21,292 nt of DNA. Origin: Pelosinus fermentans. GTDB lineage: Bacteria > Bacillota > Negativicutes > DSM-13327. Position numbers and translations under genes: made by a program. Where the stretch lies: the NCBI GenBank assembly GCA_002434245.1, contig DJJR01000016.1, forward strand, positions 1 to 21,292, read 5' to 3'. Below the pieces are notes generated by a model, which was not told the DNA's origin, made no database searches, and saw only the letters and a list, made by a program, of their open reading frames with translations. Positions 14,989 through 21,292 of the stretch are shown here, in pieces. Numbering within the stretch: the first letter of the stretch is position 1; each line of letters opens with the position of its first letter.

Positions 14989-16650
14989 ATGAAAAAAAAG
15001 CAAATTACCCTTTCTTTTGCCAATGGTGAAATAGGCCTGTATGATTCTGGAACAACTTTGTTAGATATCAGCCAAATTATACAGGAGAGATATGCTACGC
15101 CAATAGTAGCCGCCAGAGTGGACAATGAGATCAGGGACTTACAGTATAAGGTAGTCTCTGATTGTAGCGTTGAATTTTTAGACTTACATACGGATTCAGG
15201 TATCAAAGTTTATCAGCGCAGCTTGACTTTTGTAATGATTACTGCCGTGTCTGAATTATTCCCATTGGGGGAAGTTACTGTAGAACACTCATTAAGTAAG
15301 GGGTTATATTGCGAGCTTCATATTGGTGAGAAGGTTACGAAGAATCATCTAGAATTAATAACAAGGCGTATGCAGGATATTATCAATGCAGATAGACCTA
15401 TAACTATGAAGAGTATCCTTATTGCGGAAGCAGTAGCTTTATTTGAAGCCACTGGGCAATCTGAAAAAGTGAAGCATTTGAAGCAATTGAACCGTAAAAA
15501 TGTTCGGGTTTATTATTGTGGCAATACATATGATTATTTCTATGGCACGATGACGCCGAGTACAAGGCATTTGAAAATATTTGAATTAAGGCAGCATGCT
15601 GCTGGATTTATTTTACGATTTCCCGAAAAAGAATCACCTGACCAATTGCCCGTCTTTGTACCTCAGCAAAAATTATCAGATATATTTTTGGAGGCGGAAC
15701 GCTGGGGTGCTATTTTAGAGTGTGGTTATGTAGCCACATTAAATGAATATGTAGAAAATGGTAAGATTAAGGATATTATGAGAGTCGCAGAAGCATTGCA
15801 TGAGAAAAAAATAGCACAAATTGCTGATTTTGTAGCTGAGCACAAAGAAGTGAGATTAATTTTAGTGGCAGGTCCTTCTTCATCAGGTAAAACGACCTTT
15901 GCTCAACGTTTAACTGTTCAGCTTAGGGTGAATGCTATGCGGCCTGTAGCACTATCCTTAGATAATTATTTCGTTGATCGTGAACGAACTCCCAAAGATG
16001 AAAAGGGAGCCTATGATTTTGAGGCTATTGAAGCTATTGATTTAGAACTTTTTAACGATCATTTATGTAAAATATTAGCTGGTGAGGCTGTTAGCGTACC
16101 TTCTTTTAATTTTATAAATGGTCAGCGGGAGTATCGGGGAAATATCATTCAAATTACAAAGGATCAACCTCTTATTATTGAGGGGATTCATGGGCTCAAT
16201 GAAAGGCTCACGGCAGCTGTTGCTAGAGAGCATAAAGTAAAAATTTATATTAGTGCGTTAACACAGCTATCCATTGATAATCATAACCGTATACCTACTA
16301 CTGATGGACGGCTCATAAGAAGAATTGTTAGAGATAGCCAATTTCGGTCTCATGATGCTCTAACGACTCTAAATATGTGGCATTCTGTTAGAAGAGGTGA
16401 GGAACGGAATATTTTTCCCTTCCAAGAAGATGCAGATATTATGTTTAATTCAGCATTAATTTATGAACTAGGAGTTCTAAAAAAATATGCAGAACCATTA
16501 TTGCAAAAAATTACAGCAGATCAGGTAGCTTATTCCGAAGCGACAAGGTTGTTAAAGTTCCTTTCCTATTTTCAGGATATTGATGATTGTGAAATTCCAA
16601 TGAATTCTATTTTGCGAGAGTTTATTGGAGAATCATGCTTCCATGAGTAA
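14989..16650 (+). CDS. TGS-domain nucleoside (uridine) kinase-like protein
   Basis: A 553-aa fusion. The start is ATG at 14989, seven bases after GGGAGG, rather than the TTG just before it. Residues 1-60 look like a TGS domain (FANGEIGLYDSGTTLLDISQ). About 75-200 resembles the second additional domain of threonyl-tRNA synthetase. The rest is a uridine kinase/phosphoribulokinase-type P-loop domain with GPSSSGKTTF (Walker A, about 295-304), LSLDNYFVDRERTP and IIEGIHGLNE. This arrangement is common in Firmicutes; it is annotated as uridine kinase, but its substrate and the purpose of the synthetase-like part are not established. A bidirectional terminator follows. Confidence 0.9.
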   Translation: MKKKQITLSFANGEIGLYDSGTTLLDISQIIQERYATPIVAARVDNEIRDLQYKVVSDCSVEFLDLHTDSGIKVYQRSLTFVMITAVSELFPLGEVTVEHSLSKGLYCELHIGEKVTKNHLELITRRMQDIINADRPITMKSILIAEAVALFEATGQSEKVKHLKQLNRKNVRVYYCGNTYDYFYGTMTPSTRHLKIFELRQHAAGFILRFPEKESPDQLPVFVPQQKLSDIFLEAERWGAILECGYVATLNEYVENGKIKDIMRVAEALHEKKIAQIADFVAEHKEVRLILVAGPSSSGKTTFAQRLTVQLRVNAMRPVALSLDNYFVDRERTPKDEKGAYDFEAIEAIDLELFNDHLCKILAGEAVSVPSFNFINGQREYRGNIIQITKDQPLIIEGIHGLNERLTAAVAREHKVKIYISALTQLSIDNHNRIPTTDGRLIRRIVRDSQFRSHDALTTLNMWHSVRRGEERNIFPFQEDADIMFNSALIYELGVLKKYAEPLLQKITADQVAYSEATRLLKFLSYFQDIDDCEIPMNSILREFIGESCFHE

Positions 16651-16658
16651 AAATACAT

Positions 16659-16698
16659 AAAAAAATCCCCCTAACCTAAAAGTTAGGGGGATTTTTTT
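16659..16698. terminator. Bidirectional terminator between the kinase and carboxyltransferase genes
   Basis: A 17-bp perfect stem (16659-16675 with 16682-16698) including CCCCCTAAC/GTTAGGGGG, flanked by A and T tracts. It lies between converging genes and serves both. Confidence 0.93.
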
Positions 16699-16708
16699 AT
16701 GTTATCTC

Positions 16709-18064
16709 TTAACGATTCTTTTCAAAGAATTTTAAAGCCACTTCAGGGAATAATGCATAGGATAAAATATCCTCAATTGATGCATTTGGATAACCCTTTT
16801 CAGCAAGCTGTTTAGTAAGAAGATCCATTTGTGGTGCAATATCATCAGCAGGACGATAATCAATGATAGGTTCGTTGCCAATGATCTTTTCACGAACAGA
16901 TTCATCAACCGGCATAGGAGTTTTACCATATTTACCACGAGCCAAGTCTTTGATTTCACGTGGTACCATTTTATAACGCTCGCCGAGCATTACATTGAAG
17001 GTAGCCATGGAACCGATAATTTGGCTGGTAGGTGTAACCAATGGAGGATAGCCAAGCTCTGCACGAACACGAGGCATTTCTTCCAAAAGATCTTGGTATT
17101 TATCTTCAATACCCTGCTCTTTAAGTTGGTTGAACAAGTTAGAAAGCATACCGCCAGGAATTTGGAAGTCAAGAACATTTGTATCAACATCAAAGCTTGT
17201 TTTGAGGTTGAAGTCAGCTGCCAAGCTTTTCTTAACATTGGCAAAATGGAGAACAGATTCTTTGAGTGCGTGACGATTCAAACCAGTATCATACTCAGTA
17301 CCTTCTAAAGCAGCAATCATAGTTTCAGTACAAGGCTGAGAAGTACCAAGAGCAAATGGTGACAGTGCACAGTCAATTACATCTACGCCAGCTTCGATGG
17401 CTTTTAAATAAGTCATTGAGCCCATACCGCTTGTATAGTGAGTGTGAAGTTGAATAGGCACACCTACTTTAGGATCTGCTTTTAGAGCTTTTACTAGATC
17501 GTGAGCAATATAAGGTCTGAGCAGACCAGACATATCTTTAATGCAGATAGAGTCTGCACCACGTTCTACCAATTGATGTGCTAATTTAATGTAGCTTTCT
17601 ACAGTATGATAAGGGCTAATTGTATATACGCATACACCTTGTACATGAGCGCCAGATTCTTTAGCAGCTTTCATAGCTACTTCAAGATTACGCACATCAT
17701 TGAGTGCATCGAATACACGAATAACACCAATACCATTTTCAACCATTTTCTTTACAAAAGCAGTAACAACATCATCAGCATAGTGATTATAACCAAGAAT
17801 GTTTTGACCTCTTAGCAACATAGAAATAGGAGTTTTCTTCAAATGGGATTTCAAGGTGCGTAAGCGCTCCCAAGGATCTTCACCTAAGAAACGTAAGCAA
17901 CTATCAAAAGTAGCACCACCCCAAGCTTCTAATGCAAAATATCCCATATTATCGAGTTGTTCTAAAACTGGTATCATATCCGTGAGGCGCATGCGAGTAG
18001 CAGCAAGTGATTGATGACCATCGCGTAATACTGTTTCCATGATTTGTACAGGTTTTCTAGACAT
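16709..18064 (-). CDS. Biotin-dependent carboxyltransferase subunit (OadA / transcarboxylase 5S / pyruvate carboxylase B type)
   Basis: A 451-aa DRE-TIM carboxyltransferase that exchanges CO2 between carboxybiotin and pyruvate/oxaloacetate. ETVLRDGHQSLAATRMR (10-26) supplies the catalytic Asp and His of the family. CIKDMSGLL carries the Lys expected to be carbamylated at the metal, and IQLHTHYTSGMG the two metal-ligand His residues. The C-terminal biotinyl domain (AMKM motif) of full OadA is absent, so a separate biotin carrier must exist elsewhere. The start is ATG at 18064, five bases after GGGGG. Which complex it joins (oxaloacetate decarboxylase, methylmalonyl-CoA:pyruvate transcarboxylase or a two-subunit pyruvate carboxylase) cannot be decided; no partner gene lies nearby. 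Confidence 0.9.
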   Translation of the reverse strand: MSRKPVQIMETVLRDGHQSLAATRMRLTDMIPVLEQLDNMGYFALEAWGGATFDSCLRFLGEDPWERLRTLKSHLKKTPISMLLRGQNILGYNHYADDVVTAFVKKMVENGIGVIRVFDALNDVRNLEVAMKAAKESGAHVQGVCVYTISPYHTVESYIKLAHQLVERGADSICIKDMSGLLRPYIAHDLVKALKADPKVGVPIQLHTHYTSGMGSMTYLKAIEAGVDVIDCALSPFALGTSQPCTETMIAALEGTEYDTGLNRHALKESVLHFANVKKSLAADFNLKTSFDVDTNVLDFQIPGGMLSNLFNQLKEQGIEDKYQDLLEEMPRVRAELGYPPLVTPTSQIIGSMATFNVMLGERYKMVPREIKDLARGKYGKTPMPVDESVREKIIGNEPIIDYRPADDIAPQMDLLTKQLAEKGYPNASIEDILSYALFPEVALKFFEKNR

Positions 18065-18439
18065 ATTATCCCCCTTTTTTTGAATGTAGCAATTGTGGTA
18101 ACTTTCCAAAATATAAGCATATAAAGGGCAAGTGAATTGGAAATTTACTACAGAACTACTTAGTTAAATATGTAACAAGATTGATCAATTATAATTCTAC
18201 ATTATTTCACATGCTTTTGCTAGTCATTTAGTTTAAAATTTTTTTAAAATTTTTTTATTTTTTTTAGTATATTGTATGCAAAAGAGAATATTCGGTAAAC
18301 AAGAGCGTACTATTATGAAATTAACGAGTACATTGCGTCATTTAAAATATTAGTTTAGTTTGCGAGAATTTTATCGATCAAATAGGCGGAGATCTGGTCA
18401 GATTGGGAATCTGTAAGGTGATGTACTAGATACAGAATC
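18065..18439. other. 375-bp intergenic region, no gene seen
   Basis: Between the carboxyltransferase start and the hydrogenase stop, both on the minus strand. It contains the carboxyltransferase leader, a TATAAT-like hexamer on the minus strand (18188-18193) without a good -35, an A/T homopolymer-rich tract (about 18238-18267), and a short hairpin CAGATT-ggg-AATCTG (18399-18413) downstream of the hydrogenase. No convincing ORF or T-run terminator. Confidence 0.6.
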
Positions 18440-19822
18440 TTAATCTTGTACCAAATTGCGTGACAATAATTCTGCCATCGGACTTTTTCCCGATAGACTA
18501 GGCATGCCGCTATCGTGGCCTAAGCGGGCAAGAATAGCATAAACTTGTGGATTTTCTACAGGGGTATTAGCCAAAGCAATCGCACCATATTTTTTTACAT
18601 GCTCTCGTCCTTCTTCAGGGGGAAGTAAGCGACCCGGACCACCGACACAACCGCCTTTACAAGCCATACCTTCAATGAAATTCGCAGTAAATTGACCACT
18701 GCGAATCTGTTCCAATAGCTTTTGGCAGTCTGGAATACCATCCACTTTAAGGGACACTAGCTTTTGGACTTTGTGAGGAATCAATTTCTCTAAAGTCGTA
18801 GCTACCGCAGCACTTACACCTCCTGTATAGGCATAGACTCGTCCTCCCCATGAGGCTACTGCATTTTCATGATCCTCCTGATCCGCTGGATGAATGTTAG
18901 TGGCTTCAAAAATAGTAGCCAACTCCTGAAAAGTCAGTACATAGTCGATAGCTCCTTTTACGTCAGGTAACAGAGCTTCTGATTTCTTGGCGATGCATGG
19001 ACCGATAAAGACCACTTTGGCATCTGGTTCAAACTGTTTAATGACCCTAGCCGATGCGACCATTGGTGAGACAGAAGGGGAGATGTGCTCCATAAGATCA
19101 GGGAATTTATTTTCTATTAATTTAATCCATACTGGACAACAACAACTGGTAAACATAAAATCTTGATCCGTTTTTACATGCTCATCAAATTCAAAGGCTT
19201 CTTTCATAGTAATTAAATCAGCGTATAAAGCAGTCTCTAGAACATCGGTAAAGCCCATTTTTAAAAGTGCAGAACGCAATTTACCTGGTGTAACTTCTGC
19301 ACCAAACTGTCCTGCGAAAGCAGGGGCGATAGAAGCATATACAGGATGACTATGTTGTTTTAAAAGGTTGATAAGAGGAACAAATTGAGATTTTTCTGCT
19401 AAGGCACCAAAAGAGCATGCCTGGATACAGTGACCTTCACCTAGACATTTTTCCTGGTTTATAGAAACCTTACCTAAATCATCACGCGTGATGGCCTGTA
19501 AAGGACAGGCTTTTTCACAATTTCGTTTCTCTGTGGGACAGGATTGGCAAGCATCTGGATTGGTAATAATAATGGAGTCACGGCCCATACCCATGAGTAC
19601 TTCTTCGTCATAATCATTAAGAACTAGATCATTATCATGAGGATCTAGTCCCATAGCAATACGAATTTGGTTTGCTACTTGGCGGCGAGTATGTTTATCT
19701 TGAAATTCTTCTGATACCATAGTGCAAATTTCTTCTCGACGATCAAATAAGGTTCCTTCCCAGGCGGCTTTAGCTACATGATAAAGAATGCGTGGTTTAA
19801 TGTTTAAAGTAGTATCATCCAT
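18440..19822 (-). CDS. [FeFe]-hydrogenase-like protein with variant H-cluster motifs
   Basis: A 460-aa iron-sulfur protein with the [FeFe]-hydrogenase catalytic domain. A helical N-terminus (1-85) precedes a ferredoxin-like region: Cys92, Cys95, Cys102 and Cys106 for one cluster, and Cys126, Cys132 and Cys136 for a second in which Glu129 sits where the usual second Cys would be. The H-cluster motifs are TSCCCPVW (225-232), GPCIAKKSE (274-282) and EGMACKGGCVGGPG (384-397). Relative to textbook TSCCPxW and MPCxxKxxE there is an extra Cys in the first and Gly for Met in the second. From memory TSCCCP typifies the group B hydrogenases. Start ATG follows AGGAGG. No electron-bifurcating partners or HydEFG maturases lie in the window. 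Confidence 0.87.
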   Translation of the reverse strand: MDDTTLNIKPRILYHVAKAAWEGTLFDRREEICTMVSEEFQDKHTRRQVANQIRIAMGLDPHDNDLVLNDYDEEVLMGMGRDSIIITNPDACQSCPTEKRNCEKACPLQAITRDDLGKVSINQEKCLGEGHCIQACSFGALAEKSQFVPLINLLKQHSHPVYASIAPAFAGQFGAEVTPGKLRSALLKMGFTDVLETALYADLITMKEAFEFDEHVKTDQDFMFTSCCCPVWIKLIENKFPDLMEHISPSVSPMVASARVIKQFEPDAKVVFIGPCIAKKSEALLPDVKGAIDYVLTFQELATIFEATNIHPADQEDHENAVASWGGRVYAYTGGVSAAVATTLEKLIPHKVQKLVSLKVDGIPDCQKLLEQIRSGQFTANFIEGMACKGGCVGGPGRLLPPEEGREHVKKYGAIALANTPVENPQVYAILARLGHDSGMPSLSGKSPMAELLSRNLVQD

Positions 19823-19953
19823 ATTATACCTCCTAAATGTTATTTTACTACATATTATTAGCCATTTTTACGTTAATTCCTATTGCAGTTGTACACAAAA
19901 TTTGATATTCTGATGTTTAGTCTGAAAAATATTCGTAAGAAGGAGTAATCGTT
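19823..19953. promoter_or_regulatory. Divergent promoter region, hydrogenase / permease
   Basis: 131 bp between two divergent starts, so both promoters must lie here unless transcription enters from outside. On the plus strand TTGCAG and TATTCT with 17 bp between and a TG before the -10 (19883-19911) are a weak permease promoter candidate. No clear operator seen. Confidence 0.4.
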
Positions 19954-21255
19954 GTGGCAGAGGGACAAAGCAATCTTCAGAAAAATTTAGGATTAATGCC
20001 AGCAATGGCATTAGTAGTTGGCATGGTTATTGGTTCAGGGATTTTCATGAAATCCGGCAGTGTAATTTTAGCGGCCGGTGATTCCACAATGGCTCTTATG
20101 GCTTGGGTACTAGGTGGTAGTATAACACTTGCCGCAGGGCTGACAGTTTCCGAATTAGGGGTACAAATTCCTAAAACAGGAGGCTTATACACATACTTAA
20201 ATGAAGTATATGGTAAGATATGGGCATATTTGTATGGTTGGATGCAGACTGTAATTTACGGGCCTGCAACAATTGGAGCCCTTGGATTATATTTTTCTTC
20301 TTTACTATTGCCTTTCTTTGGCATTAGCGAAGAATTTAGATTGCCAATTGCGGTGGGCAGTGTATTTTTTATGACAGGTGTCAATTGTTTAGGTACCAAA
20401 TATGGGGGGATTATTCAAACAGTTGCTACGATTGGTAAATTGATTCCTATTGCACTTATTGTTATATTTGGTTTATGGAAGGGAAATGGACAAATTCTTG
20501 GCATGACGAGTGGTGTTACCCCTCCTCTTGGCATGGGAGCAGCCATTTTAGCTACGTTATGGGCATATGATGGTTGGGTTGGTGTAAGTTTCGTAGCGGG
20601 GGAAATGAAAAATCCAGCGAAACAATTGCCTATGGCCATTGTTTTTGGGCTTGGAATCGTGATGATCGCATATCTTACTATGAATATGGCGATTATGCAT
20701 GTATTGCCTGCTGCGGAAATTGCTGCATTAGGAAAAATGGCTACCAGTACTACTGCAGGATTATTGTTTGGTGAGATGGGAGGAAAAATTATCAGTATAG
20801 GTATTTTGGTATCTATTTTTGGTGCCCTCAATGGCTATATTCTTACCAATGGACGTGTTCCTTATGCGATGGCATTGAATAAACAATTGCCAGCTTCATC
20901 TATATTGGAAAAAGTTCCAGCTTCAGTTGGAGCGCCGGTAAATGCAATGTTATTAGAAGCAAGTCTGGCAATTGCTTTAATGATTTTCTGGGATCCAGAT
21001 AGCCTTACTGATATTGCGATGCTTGTAATGTGGACTTTTTATGTTTCTGCATTTATCGCCGTATTTATTCTTCGAAAACGGTATCCCAATGTTAAACGTT
21101 CTTATAGCGTACCTGGTTATCCAATTATACCTATGATTGCGATTTTAGGGGCGCTCTATATTATTGCAAGTATGTTTATGAATAAGCCAATGGATGCAAT
21201 GGTGGCCATTGGTATTACCGTAGTTGGTTTACCGGTCTATTGGTTTGTAAAATAA
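19954..21255 (+). CDS. APC-family amino acid permease
   Basis: A 433-aa polytopic membrane transporter of the amino acid-polyamine-organocation superfamily, with about 12 predicted helices. The first helix carries the signature GMVIGSGIFMKSG (23-35), whose unwound GSGIF segment binds the substrate amino and carboxyl groups. Helix 2-3 motifs (AAGLTVSELGVQIPKTGGLYTYL) and ATLWAYDGWVGVSFVAGEMKNP fit the LAT/SteT-like branch, often serine/threonine or neutral amino acid exchangers. The start is GTG, eight bases after AGGAG. The gene is complete and ends 37 bases before the window edge. Substrate cannot be read from sequence. Confidence 0.9.
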   Translation: MAEGQSNLQKNLGLMPAMALVVGMVIGSGIFMKSGSVILAAGDSTMALMAWVLGGSITLAAGLTVSELGVQIPKTGGLYTYLNEVYGKIWAYLYGWMQTVIYGPATIGALGLYFSSLLLPFFGISEEFRLPIAVGSVFFMTGVNCLGTKYGGIIQTVATIGKLIPIALIVIFGLWKGNGQILGMTSGVTPPLGMGAAILATLWAYDGWVGVSFVAGEMKNPAKQLPMAIVFGLGIVMIAYLTMNMAIMHVLPAAEIAALGKMATSTTAGLLFGEMGGKIISIGILVSIFGALNGYILTNGRVPYAMALNKQLPASSILEKVPASVGAPVNAMLLEASLAIALMIFWDPDSLTDIAMLVMWTFYVSAFIAVFILRKRYPNVKRSYSVPGYPIIPMIAILGALYIIASMFMNKPMDAMVAIGITVVGLPVYWFVK

Positions 21256-21292
21256 GAAATGCCGACAAGAAATAATAAAAAATCATCAGCAG

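Noticed and set aside
16829..17308. 159-aa plus-strand frame inside the carboxyltransferase gene
   Set aside because: Antisense to a gene with intact catalytic motifs, without a ribosome binding site or recognisable domain.
18238..18267. A/T-rich homopolymer tract as a replication origin or phase-variable element
   Set aside because: No DnaA boxes or iterons accompany it and the tracts are interrupted and intergenic; ordinary AT-rich upstream DNA explains it.
1..21292. CRISPR arrays, insertion sequences, prophage or tRNA genes
   Set aside because: I found no regularly spaced repeats, transposase or integrase frames, or cloverleaf with conserved tRNA bases; the junction at 2368-2449 lacks the TTC loop and the tRNA stem pattern.

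Overview
The window looks like a chromosomal stretch of an anaerobic, endospore-forming, low-GC Firmicute. The best fit is the Negativicutes (Sporomusa/Pelosinus-like), but this is inferred from gene content, not from a tree. Evidence for spores: an alpha/beta-type small acid-soluble spore protein and two proteins with a SPOCS (DUF3794)-like domain. Evidence for anaerobic life: a neelaredoxin-type superoxide reductase, an [FeFe]-hydrogenase-like protein and a biotin-independent carboxyltransferase subunit. TTG starts behind strong AGGAGG-type ribosome binding sites are frequent.

Layout. Positions 1-311 hold the 5S rRNA at the end of an rRNA operon, its terminator, an extra hairpin and the terminator of fba. 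From 312 to 3361 four genes run leftward: fba (class II aldolase), an RluA-type pseudouridine synthase, an unrecognised 154-aa protein and a small Cys-rich protein. Between the second and third lies a perfectly paired three-helix junction (2368-2449), the most striking unexplained structure here. A small membrane protein and yajQ follow on the plus strand, converging on uraA (minus). The uraA leader carries a clear PyrR-type attenuator.

From 6028 to 9694 come an unrecognised two-helix membrane/coiled-coil protein, the superoxide reductase, two leftward SPOCS proteins (one with a plausible sigma-K promoter) and the SASP. Next on the plus strand are asnS, a class I aminotransferase preceded by a 40-nt perfect palindrome, a 60-aa membrane protein, a DUF47-pit phosphate transport operon, and a TGS/nucleoside-kinase fusion preceded by a structured leader candidate. 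The right end has a carboxyltransferase subunit and a hydrogenase-like protein on the minus strand, the latter divergent from an APC-family amino acid permease that ends just inside the window.

Most genes are housekeeping or lineage-typical and sit in one- or two-gene units separated by clear intrinsic terminators. I see no insertion sequence, phage, CRISPR array or defence island. The novelty candidates are the intergenic structures (2368-2455, 11274-11313, 14766-14824), the unusual hydrogenase motifs, and several small or unknown proteins. No single gene cluster stands out as a new multi-gene system.
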